Of a stretch of 64,000 nucleotides of DNA, positions 50,936-61,290 are shown piece by piece. A program made the position numbers and the translations under genes. The notes below the pieces were generated by a model that worked only from the letters and a program-made list of their open reading frames with translations, did not search any database and was not told the origin of the DNA. The DNA is from Oegoconia quadripuncta. Its lineage: Eukaryota; Arthropoda; Insecta; Lepidoptera; Autostichidae. Position 1 is the first letter of the stretch. Each line of letters begins with the position of its first letter. The stretch lies in NCBI GenBank assembly GCA_949316235.1, contig OX438743.1, positions 24,673,771 to 24,737,770 of the forward strand, read 5' to 3'.

Positions 50936-51540
50936 CTTCAGAACTATTTAAACAGGAAATTTTAGATTAAAGTAAAGACTTTAATGTTGGTATACAGAGC
51001 GGCTCACTGCTATGCGACACGAAGGGAAAGTACTTTAAATATTGTAGATAGGATAGACAGGTAGATAAAACGAAATTGAGATGTATTATTTCGAGTATCC
51101 ATCATAACATGATAAGAAAATCAACAAGCAGCGAAATTATCAATAGAAATTGCATACAAGCAAAAGGATCACATTCGTACGTAACGGCATAACCTCTATT
51201 CCAAATGGAGTGGTCAGAGATATCCCAAACATTAGCGTTTGGGTGTTCTAAACAGCTTGAAAGAAACATGCTTGTCCTTACGAAATATACAGAAATTAAC
51301 ACGTGACAGGTGTGAGTCCATCGCCGTTAAAATTTACAAATCTATAGAAGTTTTTTCCCTTAGTCGCATTTTACGACACCCACCTAAAGAGGCGGGTTGG
51401 TTCTATTCTTTTTAAGTTCTGACCACACAGCACCTAGAAACACTTTGCCTGGAGCAATTGTTAGTGTTCACCGAATTTTAACATTAATTTTTCAAGTCCT
51501 GTTGTGCTGAAATTACACGGCACATCTAAAACACACTTTT
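50936..51540. other. Noncoding with foldback-arm scrap
   Basis: 51010-51055 (GACACGAAGGGAAAGTACTT, TAAATATTGTAGATAG) resembles the arm of the foldback element at 21914. 51345-51410 (TAGTCGCATTTTACGACACC) is a known moth-repeat phrase. No gene. Confidence 0.45.
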
Positions 51541-51870
51541 TCAGAAATGTCGGAAAACGGAGTTTGGCATCGTTATACGATGATAGGTCACTTGATACGA
51601 CACGATATTTTTTTGAAGAACATAATTGAGGGAAAGATTGAAGGAAAGATAGAAAAGGGAAGACCTAGGCGTAATTACTTTGACCAAGTGAAAGAAAAAG
51701 TGAATGTCGTGTCGTACCAAGAGGTTAAAACGAGGACGGAAAGTAGAGACATGGTCGTTACTCCACCGACAAGAGCATAGCTCTTAAATTGAAGAAGAAT
51801 GTAGCTAATTGAGCAAAAGATTGAAGAAAGAGAAGACCCAGACGCAATTACTTTGATTAAGCGAAAGAAA
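51541..51870 (+). pseudogene. RTE-like LINE C-terminal remnant
   Basis: Reads HRYTMIGHLIRHDIFLKNII, then EGKIEKGRPRRNYFDQVKEK and NVVSYQEVK, the typical RTE C-terminal order by recollection. The GRPRR...YF block recurs in worn form at 51825-51870 (AGAAGACCCAGACGCAATTA), so the end is partly duplicated. 5' and 3' truncated. Confidence 0.7.
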
Positions 51871-52045
51871 AACTGCTCTGCGCGTTTTGGTTGGGTTTAC
51901 TTTGCGTTCGGTAGTGCCGAACGACTACTGCGTATGTCTCTACGTATACTCGTACATTACCACATTACAAGTCATTATCATAATCATCATCAGCCCGTAT
52001 ACCCGGAGTATGAGCCTTACTTCACTTCACTTCACATGCCTTTGA

Positions 52046-52226
52046 ATTTTTATTTCTCAAGCATGAGGTTTCCTCACGATGTTTTCCTTTTATGAGCAGT
52101 TGGATAAATGCACATAAGTAATTAAATTAAATCTAAAAGCTCATTGGTACATGACCTGCCTTTGAATCGAACCTGGACCTCCTAAATTGGGAGACCGCGT
52201 CGTAACCGGTGAGCCACCGACGCTCC
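52046..52226 (-). mobile_element. SINE M, with head
   Basis: TTTATTTCTCAAGCATGAGG, AAATGCACATAAGTAATTAA, and antisense B box GAATCGAACC. Same layout as 33632. Confidence 0.78.
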
Positions 52227-52519
52227 TTTACAAGTATCTTTATGTAACTTATTTAATTTACATAGCATATTCTTATTCCTAGAACAGGAATGTCCTATTT
52301 TTATGCAACAAGCGACGGTAACTCGTCTGCTCTGGGTGCGACAGTAAGCCAGCCCTGAGCTGTTTAAGCTCAGCATAGATCTGAGTCGTTTCCCTTTCGC
52401 TGCTGCGACACTTCACATAGTGTTTTATTTGTCTAAAATTTGTTATAAAATATGTTGAAGTAGCGAATAAACAGTTTCTTTCTTATCACGTGAATAAAGC
52501 AGGTCTACAAGCAAAAATA
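52227..52519. other. Unassigned noncoding
   Basis: Nothing recognised. Confidence 0.3.
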
Positions 52520-52758
52520 GATGGTTGGTGGTAGGACATCTTAAATGTCCGCCTGGCTAGCTACCACTAACTTATCTAAATCTGCCGCCAAGCAGTAATG
52601 TTTATAACATTATTGTGTTCCGGTTGTCAGAGATAAAATAGCCAGTGCCCCAAATATGTTGAGGTTTTCGGTTCAGTACGTTTCCAGCTTCGACCTCATC
52701 TTCACTGAAGATCAGGTGTGATTGAGGTCAAGTACTAACCTGTTGTGCATAAAAAAAT
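52520..52758 (+). mobile_element. SINE A, headless
   Basis: From GATGGTTGGTGGTAGGACAT to an A-run at 52751. The truncation lies close to the point where module W-U joins other copies. Confidence 0.82.
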
Positions 52759-53017
52759 ATTTATGTAGCCATTCAATTAAATGATTGATGCTATCAGACG
52801 ACTGCGACTAAATAAGTTTATAGAAATACGAAAAAATAAATGAGATAAGGTCTGACGAAACCCTATTGATTGGTACGGTAATACTGAAATAGTAACCTTG
52901 GAATGCTGTTAAGAAAATCTAATTGAAATGAAACACGATTATGCTACTTGTTCTAAATAAAGCGGTACTGAAATGTAATAGGTGTCTTTCGCCGAATTTA
53001 TTAGAATTACATCTAAT
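52759..53017. other. Unassigned noncoding
   Basis: Nothing recognised. Confidence 0.3.
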
Positions 53018-53128
53018 AGCTGGAAGCCGATGGATACGGACAGAGCAGGACCATCGTTGTGGACATCTTTGGAGGAGGCCTTTGTCCAGCAGTGGACGTC
53101 TTTCGGCTGATATGATGATGATTTAGAG
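53018..53128 (+). mobile_element. RTE-like LINE 3' end
   Basis: CTGGAAGCCGATGGATACGG, GGACATCTTTGGAGGAGGCC, TTTGTCCAGCAGTGGACGTC and a GATGATGAT tail. The final codons resemble WRRP..SSSGRLSADMM. Antisense sister at 30818. Confidence 0.65.
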
Positions 53129-53630
53129 GACAATAGTGACAGACTATATTTCAGAGTTGGGATTGCGCCTCACTACATTCGCTCCCCAGATCGGCGCAGA
53201 GGCCTCCCACGAGACCTCATTCACCAACCAGAGTCCTCTGATCCACCAACCACCAATCCCTACACCACACAGACAGACCTCCACAGACCCGACCACTACT
53301 GATGATGAACACTTTTCAATGCCTTATGTCATGCATCGCCGCTAACACACATTGATTAAAGACTTTCGTCTTTAAGCAATGAATAAGTAGAAGGCTTATT
53401 TTCACAAATACTTTAATGTAGATTTATTTGCTATTCATATTAATAATAATAAAACAAACTAAGCTACTTATAACGTACACCAAAAAATCTGAATATAGAA
53501 AGGCAGAAGAAAGCCAATCAAACCTAAGACTCTAAAAACACGTTTTCAGCCCCGAAAACTAAGCAAGGTAGCAAACGTGTTCAAGATCGCTATCATGGGG
53601 AGGGTATCCAGGTACGAGGCGACTAAAAGG
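53129..53630. other. Unassigned, one C-rich ORF
   Basis: The ORF 53136-53345 (69 aa, proline/threonine-rich, TSTDPTTTDDEHFSMPYVMH) resembles the tail of a retroelement ORF more than a host exon. No splice or promoter features. Uncertain. Confidence 0.3.
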
Positions 53631-54096
53631 AACACTGGACTGGACTTGGATGTTTGGGAGCAGGGCGGAGCGAGATAAATAGGATCCAAGCCCGCCCGTA
53701 TACGGAGACGCCGGGAGCATCAAAGAGTCTTATAGTCACGACTATGCTCCTGATCAGGGGCGCCCAGGGTCGTGGGCGGTCAGAGTGAGGGCTCTGGCCG
53801 TCCTTTCACCAGTGGTGGCAGCCCCATGGATGGCAGCGGTGGTACGACGTGGTCTCGTCCCGCTGCAGCCGACATCGGCGAGCTTGTGCGGCTTGGCTAC
53901 TTGGCCAGCCCGGGCAGGGCTTCAGCGGAGTGCTAGGGGACCACCGGTAGTTGGTCTTTTGAGTTCTCGTTGTTCTCCGACAAGCGCTGAGGAGGATCAC
54001 CGGGGGGGTTTTAGTGGGTGAAAATCCCACATAATCCAGGCTCGCCCTCAGGAGTCTGGGTATCTTTTAAAGATTTCCCCCCGTCACAAAAAAAAA
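53631..54096 (+). mobile_element. R1-like LINE 3' UTR
   Basis: GC-rich, ending with GGGGGGTTTTAGTGGGTGAA, AATCCCACATAATCC, CCCCGTCAC and an A-run (54087-54096). Shares the GGTTTTAGTGGGT...CCCACATAA end with 28328-28695. The left boundary is approximate and no TSD could be fixed. It abuts the domain remnant at 54100. Confidence 0.6.
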
Positions 54097-54099
54097 AGG

Positions 54100-54252
54100 G
54101 GTACCCAGGATGCTAGCAGCATTACCTCGTTGAATAGCAATACTGATTCGTTGGCCAAGGTAAGCGCCAGCTCGACGATCGACGGATACCTCGACAAGGC
54201 TAGTTGATAAATCCTTAAATAGCATTCGAGCTTCAGGTCCCCACGAACCCAA
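54100..54252 (-). pseudogene. ETLGPW-type domain remnant, copy 2
   Basis: Reads LGSWGPEARMLFKDLSTSLV, VDRRAGAYLGQRISIAIQRG, NAASILGTP. A stop precedes the LGSWGP block, and the 3' side runs into the A-tail of the R1-like insert. Homologous to 55620 and 41881. Confidence 0.6.
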
Positions 54253-54657
54253 GGCTTATTGTATTTCTAGTAACTTAATTGTAGATTTCCGCGAAATAAC
54301 GCCGATTCGTTTAGTCAATTCAAAGCAAAGACGAAATAAAAACTCTACAGATTGACTGTTTATCACAAATCAAAGCATGAAAGCTACTCTAAAAAAGACA
54401 AATTATAATTCAACCGACATCGGTTGGACCTTTCGTTGAGAAACCCGTGGAACTTCAATAGGTCGGAGAAATGGCGGCCAACCAACCGCTGTTTTCTATG
54501 AAATATTTTAAACGACTTTTTTATCGAACTGCATCATTTTTTCCAGAGCAAATGGTCACGCAGTGCGCGTAATAATACTCTTTGTTGGCACAATGTTGAC
54601 CGTAGTGATGATCCGGTAACATTTCTGAACAAATCCACGAATATTTTTGCATATTTC
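54253..54657. other. Unassigned noncoding
   Basis: Nothing recognised. Confidence 0.35.
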
Positions 54658-54705
54658 AAACTTCGAGCATTGATTTCAACGTAAGATATATGATATCATC
54701 ATTTT
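54658..54705 (+). repeat. Repeat L scrap
   Basis: CTTCGAGCATTGATTTCAAC then GTAAGATATATGATATCATC: the left block of repeat L only. Confidence 0.6.
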
Positions 54706-55430
54706 TGCAACGGCTCCTAAAGTGTACAATAAATAAACTACCAAAAAGTATACGTGACTACAACTGCACTAAATTATTGAAAAAGGCATTATTTAAATTT
54801 TTAGTGCAAAAGGCATATTACTCTAGAATTTTTGGTAGACAAGACAGAGAGGTAAATAATAGATAGATAGATAGATAAATCGTTTATTTGTATCTCCAGT
54901 CACACACATACCATAAGTTCCGAAGCAATTGGATAAACATATTTTATAACTATTCATAAAAGTAACATCAGGATACACTAGAGTATGTGTGTGCTACAGC
55001 CGTACAAATGGGTCATAGCTCTGTGTGCTCAGAGAGCAAAACACTGATTTTCAGCTATTACCCACGAGGAGACACTGGTACAAAATAGAACAACCAGACA
55101 AGCATATTTTACTGTGCGCGTCAGTGAATAATGTCACGTAGATATATCTGTATTCAAATGCAGTATAGGTACTCAAATAGATACAGATACACTGTTGGTT
55201 ACTGTAGATTGGAATAAATAAGTAAATAAATATACGAATTAGCTTACAAAAGATTGAGACAACGACATACATTCATGATTAAGATTCAATAATAAAAAAA
55301 ATAAAAATAAAAGGGATCACTAGGTGCTCAGCATAATCTTTCATTCATTCTCAATTCTTCTCTCTCAATTCTCAATATCTTAAAGCAGCAGCAACCGCCT
55401 CACGATCCCTTCTTGACACATTTAACTTAA
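54706..55430. other. Noncoding with GATA microsatellite
   Basis: (GATA)n at 54859-54880 next to TAAATCGTTTATTTGTATCT, a probable minus-strand LINE 3' end. The ORF at 55051-55272 (minus, repeated IYLF-type residues) is fortuitous. Confidence 0.4.
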
Positions 55431-55459
55431 CATGCCCTGCCCACCTAGGGCAGGGCATG
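55431..55459. repeat. Perfect 12-bp GC hairpin
   Basis: CATGCCCTGCCC (55431-55442), loop ACCTA, GGGCAGGGCATG (55448-55459). Compact and GC-rich in AT-rich surroundings. Confidence 0.8.
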
Positions 55460-55619
55460 TCTGATTTTTATTTGTAATATTAAAATGGTACTGTACTTTA
55501 AATAATCGACAAAAGATTTTATTTATATACAGTATGTACAATATTTATAATCAACTTATTATAATATAATACAATTTATTATTAAAAAAAAAAAAAAAAC
55601 ACAAATAAAAAACTAGCCC

Positions 55620-55940
55620 CAAGTCTCTGGTTGATGGAAAGGTACCCAGAAGGCTGGCCGCATTGCCTCGCTGTATAGCGAGGCTGATTCTCTGACCAAA
55701 ATATTGGCCAGCCCTCCGATCGTGGGATGCATCAACCAGACGTTCAAATAACTCCCTAAAAAGAGTGTGAGCACCCGGTCCCCACGGCCCAAGCGTTTCT
55801 ACACCAAACGGCGCAAATAGGTGATCTCCACTGAGACCGGCATATTTGCGTCGTTTAAAGCTTTCTGCCGAGGCGGCAGCGGAACCAGCTGTACCGCTTG
55901 TACTTGGAAGATGGGAAGGAGCAAGGGTATCGACGCAGGT
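55620..55940 (-). pseudogene. Retroelement-associated ETLGPW domain, best copy
   Basis: A minus-strand open frame without an ATG: TCVDTLAPSHLPSTSGTAGS, FKRRKYAGLSGDHLFAPFGV, ETLGPWGPGAHTLFRELFER, DRRAGQYFGQRISLAIQRGN, AASLLGTFPS. About 105 codons. I recall the order D-T-L-A-P-S-H ... ETLG.WG ... QR(I/L)S.A(I/V)QRGNA at the C-terminus of invertebrate retroelement polyproteins, after a nuclease-like RPDG...D.T motif. That half is absent here. The poly-A just past its C-terminus (55586-55599, T-run in sense) does not fit an A-tail in this orientation. Confidence 0.6.
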
Positions 55941-56352
55941 TGCAATTATCGTACTGTACTTACCTACATTATTTTATAAAGAATAATTTAGAAAAAATAA
56001 ATTAATGTGACATTATATATTACATTGACATTCGCCTGTAATCTCATATTATATTGTTATTTATTTGAAATAATGTATGGATTTATTATAAAATGACATT
56101 GGGAAAATTATTACTGCAACATTTTATTGTAAATTAATTGTATTATGCCGAGCAAATTATTAATTAATTTATTTCGTTTGATGATCTACCATGGGTAAAA
56201 AGTTGAGTGTGGTGCATCTCCAGGCAAATTGTAATTGTTGTAAATTGTGTGATACCTACATAACAAAACTAACAATCCATATATGTTTTGACTTGTATTG
56301 TTTATTTTGATATGCGATTTGGTAGATCACAGTGATCCAACTATTTTTATAT

Positions 56353-57133
56353 GGGTAGCAATAAAACGAGTGACTGTAAATTACATTTTGAAGTTTCAAA
56401 ATTAATTAATTTAGGTTATAGTATTACTAAGTGAGGACTGACTGCGAGTGACGAGAAATCAACAGAACAGCAACTTACAAACATTAATTTGAGTTACTTA
56501 AAAAACAAAATGAGAAGCTTCATAATATTGGAGCGACCTAATATTTGTTTGAGTGTCAACGTTACGTCCTGTATTTTTTTGAATATTTGGCAAATGTAAT
56601 TCTTATACTGAGCGGCATTTTATCTTAAATGAAGTAGTTAATTAAATGAAACAATGTATTGCATACATGTCAACCTAACACGAAGAGTATGACGGGCGAT
56701 CCGGGTCGCTCTGCTCGCCCGGCTCGCTTCCGCCATACCCTTCGAACCTAACCTATCCCTGTCGGGGTGCCAAGAACTCCCGTGCTCGCTTCGCTCGCAC
56801 TCGTCCGGCTCGCTTGCGCCATACCCTTCGAACCTAACCTAACCATGTCGGGGTGCAATTATGCTTTAGTTGCTCTTTGTATATCCAGTCGCTCACTTAG
56901 TAATGTAGTCACTCACTTAGTAATGTAGTCACTGAAATAAAATGTTAATATCTGAAATGGATTAATCACAACCCACTTTTTGTAAGCTCGTTCTGGATTT
57001 TATTATTAATCAATATTCGTCGTTAGTTAAGTTAATTATTCGCTTACCCAAATACATACCGCTCAAGATATTAAAACAGTATGTCATCATCAATCGCAAA
57101 GTTTTTTTTTATTCGCTTGTTTTATAATTCCTC
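56353..57133. mobile_element. Unclassified TSD-flanked insertion (781 bp)
   Basis: Ends GCAATAAAACGAGTGA and CGCTTGTTTTATAATT are imperfect inverted repeats. TTACTAAGTGAGGACTGACT near the left is mirrored by CTCACTTAGTAATGTAGTCA, repeated twice near 56886-56935. It contains the 86-bp GC-rich tandem (56690-56860). No ORF. The 9-bp (or 8-bp) duplication would suit a hAT- or P-like nonautonomous element, but the termini are not diagnostic. Confidence 0.5.
56690..56860 (+). repeat. 86-bp direct repeat, two units
   Basis: GGCTCGCTTCCGCCATACCC at 56721 and GGCTCGCTTGCGCCATACCC at 56807, each followed by TTCGAACCTAACCTA and GTCGGGGTGC. GC-rich with CGCTCG words. Confidence 0.75.
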
Positions 57134-57195
57134 TTTTTATATCCTTACCATCATTATTGTACCTGTGTATCACAAAGAAATAACACAAAGAAAGA

Positions 57196-58123
57196 AAAGT
57201 CAAAGAAATTTTTTTTTAAGTTATGAAAAAATTACAGTGTAGTTGGAAGAAAACTCAATTTCTGTATAAGTACTATCAACTACAGAATTCGTGGAACAGT
57301 GCAGTGTTCGGAAATGTCCGTCCGTCCATCACTAGCTGACCGTGGCCGTCTAGATCCACTTCGGTGCGTTTAATGCGTAACTGAAAAACTTAATTGATTT
57401 CGTTGATTTATATCTTGGTAAGAATTGAGTTGTGAGTTGATGACAAGTGAACCATAAAGCCTGGGATTTTTAGCAAATGCCTATCGAGAACACAGACGTC
57501 TATGGAGTAGTAGAGTGTTATGATAAAACTTTTTTATCGACCTTTGTTAACCGTTGCAACTACGTACACATAACCCTGGCTAAAAAAATCCGGAGCTGTA
57601 CGAGCAGGATTTTGATCGCAAGTAATTATGGGAAAATAATCAGACATCTTTTTATTGTATTTTTTCTTGAATTTTTTTGAGGCTTAGAATCTATGATTAT
57701 GCCAGCCTCATCATACCCTAACCTTTACATTACTTACAACCTGAAATATCAACAACAAAGTTATATAGCATTCCGGCCTCAGCCTAGGCTGGATCGATTA
57801 TATGAAGGACAGGAAGGACAGGATTATCTGAAGTAACTACAAATAAATGGCTTTCGATTTTTTATCTTTGAGGCGATATTACACGGTTCACTTCTGCCTT
57901 TCAATTTTTGTATCGTTTTAGTGATTTAGTTAAAGCCTATTTTACTCTTAAGTATTGAGACTGTTTACCTGTGTGCATGATGTGTTCACATCAAGTAGGA
58001 TACATTCAATTAATTATGTCGTAATGTTGGGTAAGACTAAAAATATTTTGAATTATATCCAGTTTTGTAAACCGTCCTTATCTCGACATTAGTCCAGATT
58101 AAGGTCAAGAGCGATCCCATTCT

Positions 58124-58154
<31 letters not shown>

Positions 58155-58307
58155 CCGTTTAAAAAAAAAAAAATTGGATAAACCAACCAAATTGAATCAT
58201 GTAAACATAAAAGTGGGAAACATTTAATGGGAATTATACGAATTCAAATTCACTCTGTATATGCCTGCTACTAATAATTTGCACCTAAAAACCTCACTTG
58301 AACAACT
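57196..58307. other. Unassigned noncoding
   Basis: Long A-runs at 58127-58154 and 58160-58171. The ORF at 57477-57680 has no family features. No gene supported in 1.1 kb. Confidence 0.4.
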
Positions 58308-58612
58308 AATCTAAAGAGCCTGTGTTACCTCATCACTTAGTTTAGAAGGTGATTCAGGTTCGGCCCGTGTGTGAGTGCCCAAGGTGTCAGAAAGAAAGAA
58401 AGAAAGAAAAAGTTTTTATTTGATACCATTATTGCTTACCTACTTAAAATCAAAATCAAAAATGCTTTATTTTGTAGGTACACAGGGTAAGTACACTTAA
58501 AATAGTCAGATTTTACATTTTTAAAGCTACTGCTTGTTCAAAAGGCAATTTTCCCCTGAGAAGAACAAGCAAGAAACTCGAGAGGTCGCTATTTTAAAAA
58601 AAGGTTTTTATA
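58308..58612. repeat. Local duplication, copy 1
   Basis: AATCTAAAGAGCCTGTGTTA through a LINE C1 3' end. The same 300 bp recurs at 58984-59285 with few differences (GTGATTC versus GTGGTTC, the GAAA run length, one 4-bp insertion). SINE A lies between the copies. Confidence 0.75.
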
Positions 58613-58618
58613 TTACAA
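58449..58618 (-). mobile_element. LINE C1 3' end, copy 1
   Basis: AAAATCAAAATCAAAAATGC, the C1 3' UTR in antisense, to TTTTTATATTACAA, where the SINE A T-run begins. Confidence 0.85.
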
Positions 58619-58949
58619 TTTTTTTTTTTTTGCACGGCTGGTTCGTTCTTCACCTCAATCACACCTGATGTTAAGTGAAGACGAGGTCGAAGGTGGAAGC
58701 GTACTGACCCGGAAACCCCAACACATTTGAGGGACTGGCTATCTTATCTCTGACAACCGGAACACAACAATATTAACAATGCTGCTTGGCGGCAGATTTA
58801 GATAAGATGGTGGTAGCTAGCCAGGCGGACCTTTAAAATGCCCTACCACCAACCAAACCGAGTACTTAAACATGTACCCCGCTGGGGATCGAACCCGCGA
58901 CATCCGAATCGTAAACCCAATGTTGTTAACATTGAGCCATGGAGGCGGT
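58619..58949 (-). mobile_element. SINE A, full length
   Basis: T-run at 58619-58631, body, then head ending GAGCCATGGAGGCGG. Sits in or beside the local duplication. Confidence 0.88.
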
Positions 58950-58983
58950 TAAAATCTTTAATTAATCTAAGTAAATCTTTAGT

Positions 58984-59285
58984 TAATCTAAAGAGCCTGT
59001 GTTACCTCATCACTTAGTTTAGAAGGTGGTTCAGGTTCGGCCCGTGTGCGAGTGCCCAAGGTATTAGAAACAAAGAAAGAAAAAGTTTTTATTTGACACC
59101 ATTATTGCTTACCTACTTAAAATCAAAATCAAAAAATGCTTTATTTTGTAGGTACACAGGGTACACTAAAGTAGTCAGATTTTACATTTTTAAAGCTACT
59201 GCTTGTTCAAAAGGCAATTTTCCCCTGAGAAGAACAAGCAAGAAACTCGAGATGTCGCTCTTTTAAAAAAAGGTTATTATTTTAC
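58984..59285. repeat. Local duplication, copy 2
   Basis: Same flank (GCCTGTGTTACCTCATCACT, GGCCCGTGTGCGAGTGCCCA) and same C1 3' end as copy 1. Here C1 continues into its coding region, so this copy is the likely original. Confidence 0.75.
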
Positions 59286-59700
59286 AAAATTATTATTTTA
59301 TATTATAATATTTCATTATTAATTGTGAAATAGCCTGGTTATGCGAACGGGCTGATTATGTCCAGGAAGTAGGTTTATCATCTAAATAATCTGATATTTT
59401 ATAATATGCTTTCTAAATAAGTTTCTGTTTTATAGTATCTTTAAATTTACTGAGAGGAAGATTTTGTATATCAACAGGAACCTTATTAAAAAAGCGTATA
59501 CATAACCCTTTGAATGAATTACTGACTTTGCGGAGGCGACTTCACATAAGTCACGTCAACAAGTTTATCCTTATTGTATTGACATCATGTTTATCACTAT
59601 TTTTCCTAATTGATATATTCGATTTTCAAAAATGTACTGTGACGAAAATATTAGAATCTCTCTTTAAATCTGTCTCTAAGTGACTCTGCAGGTCTGCAGG
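59125..59700 (-). mobile_element. LINE C1 with coding remnant
   Basis: 3' UTR, then antisense RT codons: DYLDD region 59390, LPLSKFKDTIKQ 59450, VPVDIQ 59480, NTI/KDKLVD about 59560, SLRDRFKE 59670. Frameshifted (e.g. about 59625). It ends near CTCTGCAGGTCTGCAGG. Confidence 0.8.
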
Positions 59701-60071
59701 TACACACATGTGTAGGATCTAGAATTGTATAACTCTCCAAAAATATTGGGTAGTTTTTTTCGAAAAAAAGTTATTGCTGTCACGCTTAGGAAGAATGAAT
59801 GACTTAACATTATCTACGAAAAATATTTCGATGTGTTCTTCGCTATGCTTCGTATCCCAAGCCGCGAATAAATGCTCTTTTAATTAAAAGTCTAATTATC
59901 TCTAGGTTGTACAGGGCGAGTCAAACGAACGGAGGAAAAGAACCGTTTGTAAAACAATGGAATTTTATTTTTATACTTAAGCAAAAATTGCATTATTGGA
60001 ATTTGGAAGTCTGAGCCGGGTAGGGATCGAATCAAAAGAAATTGTGGCACCAATCGATAGGTTCAATCACG

Positions 60072-60408
60072 AGTCTCAATATATGATAAACCCAAATAAG
60101 ATAGGGTTTCCGGGTCAGTACGTTTCCACCTTAAGCCTCATCTCCACTTAACATCAAGTCAATCTCAAGAAACTTCTTACCACGTACAACCACCCTGTGG
60201 AACGGACTTCCGGCAGCGGTATTCCTGAACGAGTACGACATTGGAACCTTCAAGAAACGAGCCTACACCTTGCTCAAAGGCCGGCAACGCATCTGTGACC
60301 CTTTTGGTGTTCAGGTGACCCGCATGCTCGTTTGCCGCCCTCTCATATAACAAAAAAAAAAACATCAAGTGTGATTGAGGTCAGGTGCAAAGCCGTTGTG
60401 CATAAAAA
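60072..60408 (+). mobile_element. SINE A tail split by LINE N
   Basis: GGGTTTCCGGGTCAGTACGT to AACATCAAGT (60159), then AACATCAAGTGTGATTGAGG (60361) to an A-run. The repeated AACATCAAGT is the target duplication of the nested LINE N. Confidence 0.75.
60160..60360 (+). mobile_element. LINE N 3' end with 10-bp TSD
   Basis: Codes [40 protein letters not shown], then a short tail with CAGGTGACCCGCATGCTCGT and A-run. Jockey-like C-terminus. TSD AACATCAAGT at 60150-60159 and 60361-60370. Confidence 0.8.
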
Positions 60409-60709
60409 AAACATGCTGCCCGTAGTTAATGCTGCTGTGTTCGCAGGGGTCGATCCTATTCTGCTCTAGCAGGAACCACGGCTAATGCTGATGCAGTGGA
60501 GGATTGGGATAATCCACAATAAAACTGGTTTTAGAAGTGTCGCACAAAGCGACACCTGAGTCTTAAATAAAGAATGACCACTGTTCAGTATAGAACATCG
60601 CCTGACGCTGTCGGCACAAAAATGTAAAGACTGGCGCAATCTATAGGCGAACCCACCACTAAAGTAGTTGTGGGTTCACGGGTGGAAGTATGTGGTCTCT
60701 GCCTACCCC
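60409..60709. other. Noncoding, LINE-end-like
   Basis: GTGTCGCACAAAGCGACACC and GGTCTCTGCCTACCCCTACG (60690) resemble phrases at the 3' ends of common moth LINEs. Not assigned. Confidence 0.4.
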
Positions 60710-60884
60710 TACGGAAAACAGGCGTGACTTTATGACCTTTTGCCTTTTCACCAAAATCGGTTCATCAAAAACATTAGCCTATAATGTTAATCCAGGTCCT
60801 AATCTGTCTACCCAACAAATTTCATCCAAATCCGTCAAGCTGTATAGGCGTGAAGAGGTAACAAACATACATACAGACATAATA
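60710..60884 (+). repeat. Dispersed moth-type repeat
   Basis: CACCAAAATCGGTTCATCAA, CAAATTTCATCCAAATCCGT, GGCGTGAAGAGGTAACAAAC, ATACATACAGACATAATATT: same class as 41512. MITE V entered its ATATTA end. Confidence 0.55.
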
Positions 60885-61290
60885 TTAGGTCCTTACCTAT
60901 GAAATTGGCGTTTTGTATGAAAAATTTAATTAAGACTGTTTTCTCCATACAAACATTTCTGATTTTTTTTTGGGAACGGCAAATCCAAATTTAGCTAAAC
61001 TTTGTGTGTATTATCGGATAACATTAAGTTAAATATAGGCAGCGTTAATTTTTAAAAGTAACCGCTTTATAAAAGTTTCAGCGAATCTAAGAAATGATTA
61101 TGGTAAGCACATGAAAAGAGCTCTGTTCAAATTTTTTTTATTATGTGATTTAGCCCAGAAATTAAAAAATATTTAATGTGAAACCTTGAAATAATATTCC
61201 ATTTTCCAAATAAAAAATAAATTTGGTAATAGCTTTAAAAATCGCAGGAATTAGTACATATGAAACTCCAATTTCATAGGTAAAGACCCA
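60885..61290. mobile_element. MITE V, 406 bp, complete
   Basis: TTAGGTCCTTACCTATGAAA...AATTTCATAGGTAAAGACCC-AA. 22-bp imperfect inverted ends, with TA on both sides (60883-60884, 61291-61292). Reference copy of the family. Noncoding. Confidence 0.8.

Larger units (their letters stand above)
56225..57195 (+). mobile_element. Element S split by a 781-bp insertion
   Basis: S left part to 56352 (GGTAGATCACAGTGATCCAA) and right part from 57134 (CCATCATTATTGTACCTGTG, AAAGAAATAACAC). TTTTTATAT is present on both sides (56344-56352, 57134-57142) as a 9-bp target duplication. Confidence 0.65.

Noticed and set aside
53785..54030. 78/74-aa ORFs in the second R1-like 3' UTR
   Set aside because: Same reason: GC-rich noncoding tail with low stop density.
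56735..56840. CCTAACCTAACC as insect telomeric (TTAGG)n sequence
   Set aside because: Only two or three units inside an 86-bp tandem repeat; far too short for telomere or interstitial telomeric sequence.
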